Source: DASCNA01 sp036011305
Lineage (GTDB): Bacteria; Verrucomicrobiota; Lentisphaeria; Victivallales; GWF2-38-69
DNA length: 64,000 bases
Assembly: GCA_036011305.1 (NCBI GenBank)
Contig: DASCNA010000168.1
Span: forward strand, 1 to 64,000
Reading direction: 5' to 3'
The notes under the pieces were generated by a model. It did not search any database. It was not told the origin of the DNA and worked only from the letters and a program-made list of their open reading frames with translations. How positions within the stretch are numbered: position 1 is the first letter of the stretch; each line of letters opens with the position of its first letter. Positions 34,164 through 43,832 of the stretch are shown here, in pieces. Both the position numbers and the translations under genes were made by a program.

Positions 34164-36386
34164 TTAGTGGTCGATTGTTCTTTTCAGCATTACCAGAGTG
34201 ATATCGTCAAATTTATTTCCGCTCTGAAAGTCAAGAACATCTTTAATTAATAAGTCACCGAGATCATTTAGTTTTTTATTATAATTTTCTGAAAAGAGTT
34301 TAAGAACTCTTTCTGTATCATATTCTTCTTCATCTTTATCAGGTGCTTCAATTATGCCGTCTGTGTAAACTGCAAATATCTGATTTTCTGATAACTGTAT
34401 CTCATTATTTGTATATGGCGCTCCTTCAAAAATACCTATAGCCATACTTTTAAGTATTCCTTCAGTTTTAGTCACACCATTATTATCTATTGTAACAAAT
34501 TCATGGTGGCCGGCGTTTGAATAAGTTAACTTTCCTGTTTTGTAATTGTAAAAAAACAGATACATTGTCAGGAACATGCATGCATCATTATCCTTAGATA
34601 ATGTTTCATTGACTTTTGTTAATATTTCCGCGGGATCAAGTTTATCTGCAGAGAAACAGGCATCTTTGATTATGGCTTTTGACATGCTCATGTAAAAAGC
34701 TGCTGGAAGACCTTTTCCTGAAACATCCGCAAGTACTATGGTTAAGGTATCTTTACCAGCATAAAAAATATCGTAAAAATCACCTGACATATCTTTTGCA
34801 GGTATCAATTTTGCATACAGCTCAAATTCATCTTTTATGAACTCATCAGTTATTTTCGGAAGAACAGAATTCTGCAGGTCTCCGGCAATCTTAAGCTCTG
34901 TTTCCACTGCCTGTCTTGCACTTACCTCTTTTTTGAGATTGTTGGTATATTCATCTAAACGTGATACAAGATTATTAAAGGTTCTGGACAGTTCGTATAT
35001 TTCATTTACGCCTGTTTCCTTTACTTTGTAATTAAATCTGCCTTTACCTATTTCTCTGGATTGAACCTTTAAAGCTTTGATAGGTTTTATGAATATGAAT
35101 TTAAGCAGCAGGTAGATTATTAAAAATGAAATCAAACCTATGATTAAAAAGCTGAAAATATAATTTGAATATAATGATTTATAAATAGATTCAAATGTAC
35201 TGTTTATTAAGTAGAATGATCTGTAAAGTATGCTTGTTTTTATAAAATAAGCTACTTTCCAGTTACTTGCAGGTATATTTCTATACAGCATCAGGTATTG
35301 ATTTCCGTTAATCTCTAAAAATTTCTTTCCTGTTCCTTTTTTATTTGAATCAAAAACATTAGTAAGGTTTCTGATTGCAGGGTCTGTTGAATCGGAAAGT
35401 TTTACGTCCAGGGGTTGGTCCACAGACAAATCTAAAGCTGTGTTAAGTTCAGCACTGCTCCTGGGAATTGAAAATAAGCCGTAGCCTTTTGTTGTTAAAA
35501 AAACGACTTCATTATTTTCGTTTATGACTAAATTAATTTCATTGCTGTTTCTATCAGTATAAAGTGTATTAAAATCATTATATGATGTCATAAGCGATAC
35601 GACATATTCCAGATTGCCATCAGAGTCAAATAGCGGACACTCTACACTTATATCCAAATGATTAAGAATGTTTGCCCGCCTCTTAGCTATGATTAAAAAG
35701 TTTTTATCTCTGAACTCTTTTGAATAATTTTTCATCGGTTTAAAGGTTGTTATAAAACTTATTAAATTATTGCCCGGATCATCACAGTAGCTTGCAAAAA
35801 CCTTATCTTTATTGCTGTATATAGCTATGGTTCTATTCGGAGAATTTGGATCAAGAATGATACTTTTTAATAAAGGTTTCAGGACATAAAGTCTGTTAAC
35901 ATCTATTTCCTGTTTTTCAGTTAATGATCTTGTCATGGCACCTGCAACAAATCCATAATGTGCGCCGCCAATAGGAGATGACAATGAGTCATTTTCCATG
36001 AATGTATAATAATCTTTAAAGTAGCAGGTTCTTTTTTTACTATTTAGAAAATAATTAATGACTTGAATTTTTAATTTTACTCTAAGGTTTGATTTATTGC
36101 TTAACTCATATCCGTTTAGGCTATTTACCAATGCTCCGATTTGCTTTGAAGTTTGTATGGATTTTAACAGTTGCCTGTTTATAAAATCTGATTCTGCCTG
36201 AATTTTATTCTCATAATTTTCGACAGTCAGGTCAATTATCTGTTTTGATAGAATTTTATGTGCAAACTTCTTTAGGTTAGAATAATTATGAATAGAATTT
36301 TTATACAGTACTAAAAAAGACCCACCGATCAGTATGATGAAAATTGTAAAAAAAAGTGTATTTAGTTTAATTTTTTTCAGTTGCAT
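34164..36386 (-). CDS. membrane-bound RsbU/SpoIIE-type PP2C phosphatase with HAMP domain
   Basis: Sensor phosphatase expected to dephosphorylate an anti-sigma-factor antagonist or similar partner. One helix (about 9-27) and a second (about 412-435) bracket a large extracytoplasmic sensing region of about 385 residues with Cache-like layout. HAMP (about 436-490, IKALKVQSREIGKGRFNYKV) and a short coiled coil (LEYxx to SARQAVE) lead to the PP2C/SpoIIE domain (about 530-738): LAKLIPAKDMSGDFYDIF-like metal site, LADVSGKGLPAAFYMS, SNAGHHE and VYTDGIIEA. No STAS-domain partner is next to it. The ATG has no good ribosome binding site. It lies on the same strand as the orphan at 36565, about 180 bases downstream. 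Confidence 0.9.
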   Translation of the reverse strand: MQLKKIKLNTLFFTIFIILIGGSFLVLYKNSIHNYSNLKKFAHKILSKQIIDLTVENYENKIQAESDFINRQLLKSIQTSKQIGALVNSLNGYELSNKSNLRVKLKIQVINYFLNSKKRTCYFKDYYTFMENDSLSSPIGGAHYGFVAGAMTRSLTEKQEIDVNRLYVLKPLLKSIILDPNSPNRTIAIYSNKDKVFASYCDDPGNNLISFITTFKPMKNYSKEFRDKNFLIIAKRRANILNHLDISVECPLFDSDGNLEYVVSLMTSYNDFNTLYTDRNSNEINLVINENNEVVFLTTKGYGLFSIPRSSAELNTALDLSVDQPLDVKLSDSTDPAIRNLTNVFDSNKKGTGKKFLEINGNQYLMLYRNIPASNWKVAYFIKTSILYRSFYLINSTFESIYKSLYSNYIFSFLIIGLISFLIIYLLLKFIFIKPIKALKVQSREIGKGRFNYKVKETGVNEIYELSRTFNNLVSRLDEYTNNLKKEVSARQAVETELKIAGDLQNSVLPKITDEFIKDEFELYAKLIPAKDMSGDFYDIFYAGKDTLTIVLADVSGKGLPAAFYMSMSKAIIKDACFSADKLDPAEILTKVNETLSKDNDACMFLTMYLFFYNYKTGKLTYSNAGHHEFVTIDNNGVTKTEGILKSMAIGIFEGAPYTNNEIQLSENQIFAVYTDGIIEAPDKDEEEYDTERVLKLFSENYNKKLNDLGDLLIKDVLDFQSGNKFDDITLVMLKRTIDH

Positions 36387-36564
36387 AAATTTTGCTTATT
36401 AGGCCAATGATAAACAGATTGTTTCTGTGTTGCTACCGTATTTACTTAATCTGTAATTTTAGTGCAAATAAAAAATTTCACAAACTCGCTGATAAGAAAT
36501 GAACTGCCGACATCGTGTACTGAGGTAGTTTATTGATATGATATGAAATCTTAAATTCGTAATT

Positions 36565-38589
36565 TTAAGATCCCCATTTTCTCTTGGATCTTTTGGGCCA
36601 TTTAGGATTTTGAGTAAAAAGTTTACACAAACGTCTGGTTAATGTCATTTTTGCATTAATAGCCCAACCTGAGCCTTCAAGTATCGAACTTAAATCTCTT
36701 CGCTTCAGTTTTATATAAGATGAAATGATTGCCGGAGCCATTAAAATTATGATAATTGCTGCAAGTGCGATTATTATTTTATAGAATGACACAGTGGCAA
36801 GCTGAGTAGCAATATATGTTATACTTGATCCTAAAGCAGCTATCGCAACACCGCCTCCCATAACTAAAGTAGCCGGATTGAAACCGCCTAGAGTACTTTT
36901 ATTTTTTAACGTTTTATCTTTAAGTACAGATTTGCCTTCTAAGGTGTCGCTTGTCATTTGTCCAAAAGTTTTATCAGCGTCCTTATTCATGGAGTCAAAT
37001 TTTGAAGTAAAAGTGCTACATATCTTTTTAAATGGGTAAATCAGTGTTTCTCTTAGACTGATTGGGTTTTCTATCATATCTACAATAATTGCATCGGAGA
37101 CATTTTTATTGATGTCAATAAAAACCCCTCTTTTTCCAATGCTTAAGTTTCCTTTTATTCCGTTGGTAACAGGTACAGCTACGGTAAAGGATGTTTTTAG
37201 AGATGTATTAACTTGTACGTAGAGAATATATAAATTACTATTTTTAGCAATTTGAATATGTTTAGCCTTGTTTTCAACATTGATGCATAAGTTCATCTGT
37301 CTTCCATCAATAATCAATGAACCTTCTTCAAAAAGAGCTTTTTCTTCTGGATCATATAGAGTTGGAAAACTTACAAAATTGTTTACGAACTCAATCAAAT
37401 ACCTTTGGAAAAGTACAAGTTTTTCAACTAAACGTATATTATTAAGCTGTCTTGCTGTGTCATCGCATCGGGCTATGATTTTTTCTACATTTGTAATGAA
37501 TTTCTCATTTGTATACTCCTGAAGTAAATTATAATCCAGCTTATCAAGTTCAGTGCAGGGATTCTTGCCAAACCATTCTTCATATTTAGACAATATAGAA
37601 GAAATCTTTAACCATTTTGCTTCATTTAATATATTTTCATCAGTATCCAGTTTGAGGTCCAATACCAGCTTTATGAAAGAATCTAAATCATGAGAGTATA
37701 AAGGATTAGTGAAATCTTTATTGATGTCAATAGAATAAGTTTTATTTGGATAGGCTAAAGGTAGAGTTAATAAAAATGATTGAAGCTTATCTGCGTCATT
37801 CCAGGAAATTTGTTCTATTTCTGTGTCACTTAAAAGTTGCAGTTTGTCTGTAACTTTTTGAGAAAAAGCATATGTTTTGCATAAAATAAAATATTCTGCA
37901 ACTTTATTTTTAAGTTTTTGGTAGAGAGAAAAAAGTTCTTTTGTCGATTCACCTAAAGGCAGAAAATCACTGTTATTTTTTCCCTTGGCATCTATGAACA
38001 GTTTATACCAGTCCAGGTAGTCGGCTAAATTTTTATTGAAGGAATCAAGGCACTTAAGAGAAACGCCTTTTGCATTGCTGGGGTGCAGTTCACCACCAGT
38101 AACATTTATCACAAGCTGCATAAAATCTGCTATTTCTTCTTCCTCAGCGGCATCGATAGTCGCAACACCTGATTCGCTTACAGGATTTTTTTCTACATCA
38201 GCTTTGACTGTTTGTATTTGTTCCAGATTGATTTCAGCACTATTATCAGTGATTTTTAGGATATTATTGACAGTATTTATTATACTTTTACAATCTTCAT
38301 TATCTTTAGATAACCATTCAAGCTTAAAAAAGTCACTGGCATTGTCTATACCTTCATAGGTGCAAAGATTTTTTGTAAGCCATTGTATAGAACTTTTTAC
38401 TTCTGAACTGATAATTCTTTTGTTGCCGTCTGTATCTATGTAGTTTAAAAAGGTATTGTCCAGAGTAAAGCTATACAAAGGTGCACTTGTTGATATCCAG
38501 AGAGAAGGATGAAGGTTCAGGATTTCCAATAGATTTTTAGTATTGTTTATGACAAGGTGATATGAAGCACCGTATTTTTTATATTTCAT
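36565..38589 (-). CDS. large protein with two C-terminal membrane helices, unknown function
   Basis: I do not recognise a named family. The first 540 or so residues are soluble, helical and charged, with no signal peptide and low-complexity-free sequence. The pattern suggests a cytoplasmic body anchored near its end by two helices (TLVMGGGVAIAALGSSITY about 572-592 and FYKIIIALAAIIIILMAP about 600-617). The tail EGSGWAINAKMTLTRRLCKL after the second helix looks conserved-like and strongly basic. It probably forms an inner-membrane-attached assembly. The gene is upstream of the RsbU phosphatase on the same strand and may share a unit with it. The start is the ATG at 38589 with a weak ribosome binding site. 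Confidence 0.72.
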   Translation of the reverse strand: MKYKKYGASYHLVINNTKNLLEILNLHPSLWISTSAPLYSFTLDNTFLNYIDTDGNKRIISSEVKSSIQWLTKNLCTYEGIDNASDFFKLEWLSKDNEDCKSIINTVNNILKITDNSAEINLEQIQTVKADVEKNPVSESGVATIDAAEEEEIADFMQLVINVTGGELHPSNAKGVSLKCLDSFNKNLADYLDWYKLFIDAKGKNNSDFLPLGESTKELFSLYQKLKNKVAEYFILCKTYAFSQKVTDKLQLLSDTEIEQISWNDADKLQSFLLTLPLAYPNKTYSIDINKDFTNPLYSHDLDSFIKLVLDLKLDTDENILNEAKWLKISSILSKYEEWFGKNPCTELDKLDYNLLQEYTNEKFITNVEKIIARCDDTARQLNNIRLVEKLVLFQRYLIEFVNNFVSFPTLYDPEEKALFEEGSLIIDGRQMNLCINVENKAKHIQIAKNSNLYILYVQVNTSLKTSFTVAVPVTNGIKGNLSIGKRGVFIDINKNVSDAIIVDMIENPISLRETLIYPFKKICSTFTSKFDSMNKDADKTFGQMTSDTLEGKSVLKDKTLKNKSTLGGFNPATLVMGGGVAIAALGSSITYIATQLATVSFYKIIIALAAIIIILMAPAIISSYIKLKRRDLSSILEGSGWAINAKMTLTRRLCKLFTQNPKWPKRSKRKWGS

Positions 38590-38856
38590 GATCTGTTTTC
38601 AATATTCTATATTTTGATTATGTTAAAAATTATCTTAATATTATGACTGCTGTAATTACTTCACCTGGAATCTTAAAAGTTATTTTTATATATCTTAATT
38701 TACTATTTTATATTTATTCTCTTTATAAAACAATTTAAATCTCAATAATAAGTAATTCATTTTTTTTTAATATTGATAATTTAAGAATTTTACTTTAGAA
38801 TTAATTAATTGAGGAGTTTTTTGTAGAAACTATATTATTTTTAAGGAGAAATAGGT

Positions 38857-39486
38857 ATGAAGTTAAGATCTCTGGTACTGGGAATCTTTGCAGGATTTTT
38901 AACCATAATCGCATTTGCTGAGGAAGTAAATACTTCTCAATTATATTGGAGAAACCAAAGATTCTATCTTGATAATGAGAAAACGACGGAACCCTATACC
39001 GGATATGCTGTCGCATATTATAAGAACGGTAAAATGGCAGAAAAGAAACAGTATCTGAACGGGGTATTAAACGGATCATATGAATCCTGGTATGCGACAG
39101 GGACTAAGCGGCAGGAAGTACAGTATCTTCAAGGGGCACTTTCAGGAAGTTATACCGTCTGGTATCCTGATGGTAATAAGATGATGGTGATGAACTTTAA
39201 GTTTGGAGAAAAGAACGGTCCATGCGAAATATGGTATAAAGACGGAAAGATGTGGATGAAAACAAATTTCAAGAATGACCTGATGAACGGTATTTTTGAA
39301 ATATTTAATAAAGATGGAAAGCTTAATTTCAAAGTAGATATATATGGCTATCATATAAAAACTGTGTATAGTGCTTCCGGAAAACCTATGACTCCTACAA
39401 ATTATTCACTCTACATGACGACAATCCAGAGATGGCATAATAAGATTGTAAGTCTGCAGTCAAATGTTGCCAGAACTGTAAGATAA
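38857..39486 (+). CDS. exported MORN-type repeat protein (YwqK-like)
   Basis: A Sec signal peptide (LVLGIFAGFLTIIAFA, about 6-21) leads to tandem repeats of the YwqK/MORN type: NGSYESWYATGTKRQEV, SGSYTVWYPDGNKMMV, NGPCEIWYKDGKMWMK and NGIFEIFNKDGK. Each unit is about 23 residues with a Gly-x-(aromatic)-Tyr-x-(Asp)-Gly core. Such proteins form elongated beta sheets. Some are annotated as antitoxin-like, but no toxin is next to it. The ribosome binding site AAGGAGA is strong. A clean terminator follows, so it is monocistronic. Role at the cell surface unknown. Confidence 0.8.
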   Translation: MKLRSLVLGIFAGFLTIIAFAEEVNTSQLYWRNQRFYLDNEKTTEPYTGYAVAYYKNGKMAEKKQYLNGVLNGSYESWYATGTKRQEVQYLQGALSGSYTVWYPDGNKMMVMNFKFGEKNGPCEIWYKDGKMWMKTNFKNDLMNGIFEIFNKDGKLNFKVDIYGYHIKTVYSASGKPMTPTNYSLYMTTIQRWHNKIVSLQSNVARTVR

Positions 39487-39510
39487 AAATAAATATAAAT
39501 ATAATACTGA

Positions 39511-39539
39511 AAGGTTCTCAGAAACGAGAACCTTTTTTA
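39511..39539 (+). terminator. intrinsic terminator of the MORN-repeat gene
   Basis: AAGGTTCTC (39511-39519) pairs with GAGAACCTT (39526-39534) around a six-base loop, with the T-run continuing to 39538. This is the cleanest plus-strand intrinsic terminator in the window. Confidence 0.9.
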
Positions 39540-39693
39540 TTCTCTGCATTTGTTAATATTATATATATAACTGTTTGAAATAGAATATTTTTAATATATT
39601 TTTAAAAATAGAGGGAAAACAGCATTAAAATTAATACATAATATAAAATATTACCTTTCTTTTTAGATTATTTATTTTACAGAGAGAAGTGAA

Positions 39694-41055
39694 TTGTATA
39701 TTCAAAAAAGAACTTTATATCTAATATTGATAATCGGTATTGCTGCAATTTCAGGAGTCTTATACGGATATGATCTTGGAATAATTACAGCAGCATTGCT
39801 TGTTATACCAAACGATATTCCAATGAGTCCGACCATGATGGGGATTGTCGGTGGTTCGGTTTTGGCCGGTGGTGCAATAACAATTTTAGCTGCAGGACCT
39901 ATCTCTGAAATAATCGGGCGTAAGAAAATGATTTTTATAAGTTCTATTATTTTTCTTATTGGTGTTGTTTTTCTAGTCACAGCAACCAGCTTTATTGAAA
40001 TAATATTAGGAAGGTTAATTCAGGGGATCGGTGTCGGTATTATCACTATTGTAGTTCCATTGTATTTAGCAGAGGTTCTTCCTAGTAATGTCAGGGGCAG
40101 GGGAATGTCCACTTTTCAATGGCTTCTTAAATTCGGTGTTTTCTTTGCCAGTATAGTAGGTTTATTTTATACAAAATCAGGTAATTGGCATATGATGTTT
40201 TTTACATCAGGGATACCTTGTGTAATTTTACTTTGCACCTGTTTTATTCTTCCAGAGTCACCTCGATGGTTATTAAAGAAAGGGAGAAAAGATGAGGCTT
40301 TTAAAATATTGTTAAAGGTATGCCACTATGAAGAAGCTAAAGCGATAATCAGTTATGAGGACAATAATGATAAAGAGTGTAATAAATCAAGTTTAATAGC
40401 TACAATAAAAAGCCTGTTTAGAAGAGATTATATTAAACCTGTATTCATTGTTTTATCAGTTGCTGTATTAAATCAGTTGATTGGCAACAACTCACTGGTC
40501 CCTTACAGTGGAATATTATTGAAAAAAGCCGGCCTCGGTTCTAACTATGTATCCATGATCGGCAGTTCAACTATGACCAGTTTAGGTATAATTTTTACTT
40601 TTGTCTGTATGTTGCTGATTGATAAACTTGGTCGTAAAAAAGTGTTATGCATAGGATTAAGTATTGTCGTTATTACTTTAGGTATTGCAGGTTTAGTATT
40701 TTTAGTTTTGCCTCCAGGTATTATCAGAGGCTGGATAGTATTAATTTCAATGCTGGGATTTGAAGCTGGTTATTCCGTTGGTCCCGGAGTAATTATCTGG
40801 TTGATTATCTCAGAACTTCTTCCAAATAACATACGCAGTGTGGGTATGAGTCTGGCACTGTTTTTGAACTCATTAGCATCAGCACTTCTGGCATCAGCAT
40901 TCTTTTCTCTGGCGACTTATATTAATTATGCAGGTGTGTACTGGCTTTGTGGATTTTTTGCAATTCTCTACCTGTTGATTGCCGCTTTTTTACTTCCGGA
41001 AACAAAAAATAAAACTTTAGAGGAAATTGAAGAACATTTTACAAATAAAACCTAA
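39694..41055 (+). CDS. MFS sugar porter (XylE/GalP-like)
   Basis: Inner-membrane sugar:proton symporter of the sugar porter family. Twelve helices are visible with family signatures: GVLYGYDLGIITAALL in helix 1, GRKKMIFIS after helix 2, PESPRWLLKKGR at the end of helix 6, LLIDKLGRKKVL after helix 8 and PETKNKTLEEIEEHF at the C-terminus. Length 453 is normal. The start is a TTG at 39694 with GAGAGAAG just upstream; no ATG fits. The next gene, a binding protein, begins 19 bases after the stop, so the porter leads the long sugar operon. Hexose or pentose specificity unknown. Confidence 0.92.
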   Translation: MYIQKRTLYLILIIGIAAISGVLYGYDLGIITAALLVIPNDIPMSPTMMGIVGGSVLAGGAITILAAGPISEIIGRKKMIFISSIIFLIGVVFLVTATSFIEIILGRLIQGIGVGIITIVVPLYLAEVLPSNVRGRGMSTFQWLLKFGVFFASIVGLFYTKSGNWHMMFFTSGIPCVILLCTCFILPESPRWLLKKGRKDEAFKILLKVCHYEEAKAIISYEDNNDKECNKSSLIATIKSLFRRDYIKPVFIVLSVAVLNQLIGNNSLVPYSGILLKKAGLGSNYVSMIGSSTMTSLGIIFTFVCMLLIDKLGRKKVLCIGLSIVVITLGIAGLVFLVLPPGIIRGWIVLISMLGFEAGYSVGPGVIIWLIISELLPNNIRSVGMSLALFLNSLASALLASAFFSLATYINYAGVYWLCGFFAILYLLIAAFLLPETKNKTLEEIEEHFTNKT

Positions 41056-41074
41056 ATAAAAACTATAGAAAATA

Positions 41075-42394
41075 ATGAAATTACTGTTTTTAATAATTTT
41101 TTCAGCGGTTGTACTGGTTGTCTATAATATTTATATCAGAGGTGATTCCAGTGGTAGAGAAATAGAGTTTATAACTAATAGAACCGATTTAGTTCGCGGA
41201 ACTCTGGGGCCGGATGGAAAAATTGATGCTTCTACAGCAGTTTACCCTAAACTTGCTAAAGAGTTTTTTCAAAAGACAGGAGTAAAAGTAAAGCTGACAG
41301 CCTATGTGGATTATAAAAGCTCAATCAGACAGAGGATGGCCAGTAAGGACTACGGAGATGTGGTTATCAATGATGATTTCGAACCTGCAACTATTGAAAC
41401 TTTTTACAAGCCGATCGGCACAAAACAAGAATTTAAAAATTACAGATTTATTGATGTTGATTCTATAGGAAATGAAGTTTACGGTCTTCCTGACGGCTAC
41501 TCACTGTCAGGTGTTGTGTACAATAAAAAAGTTTTTGCAAGTGTCGGTTTTAATACTTTTCCTAAAACACTTTCACAGCTTCATGATGCATTTAAGAAAA
41601 TAAAAACAGCTGGTAAAGTTCCGGTTATTATTAATAGGGGTGATATGTGGCCTATTTATTTTGTAGGTGACCTTTGCAACGAGTTTGCATGAGCTTCATG
41701 GGCTTCGGCTGTATTATGGAAAGAAAAAAATCCGTTCAGTAAAAACCAGCCGTTCGGCAGAGCTCTTCATGAAGTCGCTACATGGGTTCATAATGGATGG
41801 GTTGAGCCTGAATTTTTACCTAATTACTGGGAAAACTCAAAAACGGATATAGCTGAAGGAAAAGCTGGCATGATGGTTCTGGCTTCATGGGCTTATCCGC
41901 AGATTCAGGAAAGAACGAGTATTATCAAGGGTGCAGAACCGGACGATATAGGATTTGCTCCTTTTCCAAAACTGGATACCCAAAAACATCAGTATATTTA
42001 TGCCCAGAATTCAAAACCTCTTTTAATCAGCAATAGGACTAAAAATTTCGAGGCTGCAAAAGCATGGATTGAATTTCTAATTGACAGTAATTATTCTGAA
42101 AAGCAGGGATTTCTGCCTATAAAGAGAAGCGAACACACCAGCAATAAAATTTTAGACCATATTGTCAGAGAAATTGATCAGGGCAAACTGGTGATGTTAA
42201 ATCCTCTGCCTCTTATCAGCGATTACAAGATGCCAAGAACCAACAATATGTTAAAAGATATGAATATATTTAGTGATTTGAAGTATATAGGAAACCCTCT
42301 GGATAAAGCCAGAATATCCATGGAAGCATATAATAACTATATAAACCAGTTAAACCGCCAATGGGAAAAGTTACGAAAACAGCTTGAGTATTAA
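41075..42394 (+). pseudogene. sugar-binding protein 1 of three, with in-frame TGA
   Basis: First of three tandem paralogous ABC substrate-binding proteins. The frame is open from the ATG at 41075 to TAA at 42394 (439 codons) except for one TGA at 41690-41692 (codon 206). Flanking sequence aligns smoothly with the intact third copy, where that position is Gly (GGC in DGKASS). The N-terminus MKLLFLIIFSAVVLVVYNIY is an uncleaved membrane anchor with no lipobox. Core motifs: EIEFITNRTD, NKKVFASVGFNTFPKT, PDDIGFAPFPKL, DKARISMEAYNNYINQL. Without read-through only a 205-residue N-lobe is made. It is the most diverged of the three copies. Confidence 0.85.
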
Positions 42395-42482
42395 GTAACT
42401 CTATTTCGGTTTATTTGATATTAAATATCTAAAAATTGCAGCCGCTAAGTTCTAGAGCAAATGAGATAACAGGATTCACTTT

Positions 42483-43820
42483 ATGAAAATATTATTATTG
42501 ATTATAGCTTCTGTTTTAGTGTTAGTTTTTTATGAATATTTTAACGGAGGTTTTTCCTCCAAAAATGAAATTGAGTTTTTAACAAACAGAACTGATTTTA
42601 TACATGGTTCTCAAACTGCTTCAGGCGCTAAAAACCCTAAAACAGCTTATTTTGCTATTCTTGCCAAGAAATTTAAGAAAGAAACTGGCGTAACTATAAA
42701 ATTGACAGGATATTCAAATTATCCTGAGGCAATGAAAAGAAGGCTGGCAAGTCAGAAATACGGAGATGTAATTACACTGCCAGATAATAATTTTGAGCCC
42801 GACACAATTACTACTTTTTTTAGGCCGTTGTGAACGATAAAACAGTTATCTAATTTTAACTTTCTGAATAACTGTGCTGTAGGGAATAAAGTTTATGGAC
42901 TTTCAGGGACATATTATTTATCAGGTATCGTTTATAATAAAAAGGTCTTCGCTGTAGTTGGATATAAAGAGTTTCCTAAAACACTTTCACAACTCCATGA
43001 TGCTTTTAGAAAAATAAAAGCTGAAGGCAAGACTCCTGTAATTCTTAATAGAGGTGCAAGCTGGCCGTTAGGATGGATAAAAACTTTTTCTGATAATTTT
43101 GAAGGCAAAGCCTCTTCATTTAATAAAATGTGGATGTATAAAAATCCATTTAACAAAGATTATCCTGTTGGAAGAGCCATATATGAGACTGCGCTATGGG
43201 TACATAACGGATGGACTGAACCGGAGTTCCTGCAAGATTGGTGGGGTGAATCAATTACTCAGATTGCAGAGGGTAATGCAGGGATGATGATGATCGGTTC
43301 CTGGGCCCTCCCGCAAGTTCAGGAACGGACTTTAATTATTAAAGGGGCTAAACCTGATGATATTGGTTTTGCTCCTATTCCACAAACTTCTACTAATCTT
43401 AAAACTTATATCCTGGCAGGTGCAGGTAATCCAATGGTAGTTAGTAAGAAAAGCAAAAACTTTAAAGCTGACAAAGAATGGATACTGGCCATAATAAACA
43501 GTGGGATATATGCAAAGCAGGGCGGGCTCCCAATTAATAAAAAAGACAAGAACATCAACGAAGAGTTTATTCCGGTTTTAAATGAAGTGAAGAAAGGTAA
43601 ACTGATAAGGCTTAATGACCCTGCAATTACTAAATATGATGGATTTAGAACTGTTATTTTACTAAAAGACATGAATGTATATGCCAATTATAAATATATA
43701 GGAGGTGCTCTTGATAAAGCGAGAATATCTATGAAGGCATATGACAATTATATTAAAAAACTGAATAGACAGTGGAATCAGGCTAGAAAGCAGGCGGGTT
43801 ATGATAAAACTGTCAAATAG
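42483..43820 (+). pseudogene. sugar-binding protein 2 of three, with in-frame TGA
   Basis: Second tandem paralogue, very similar to the third. Open from ATG 42483 (CAGGA before it) to TAG 43820, 445 codons, except for a single TGA at 42831-42833 (codon 117). The flanks read TTFFRPL then TIKQLSNFNFLNNCAVG. The intact copy has FFKPLG then TKKQLSNFYF, so TGA replaces a Gly codon (GGC there). No frameshift is present, and the rest is well preserved (PVGRAIYETALWVHNGWTE, QVQERTLIIKGAKPDDIGF). The N-terminus is again a membrane anchor. A translation product would be a 116-residue fragment unless TGA is read through. Confidence 0.85.
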
Positions 43821-43832
43821 GGTATTGACTGT

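Noticed and set aside
41690..42833. Reassignment of TGA to glycine for the whole genome, as in some candidate phyla
   Set aside because: Several genes end in TGA in places where read-through would be harmful: at 58511 it would fuse the ADP-ribosylglycohydrolase to nagB, and at 61394 it would add unrelated residues. TGA also replaces Trp in the DUF2608 relic and aligns with Arg in another gene. Only local read-through or mutation remains possible.
43099..43287. Short plus-strand frame inside binding-protein copy 2
   Set aside because: It is out of frame with the preserved protein and has no ribosome binding site; a shadow.
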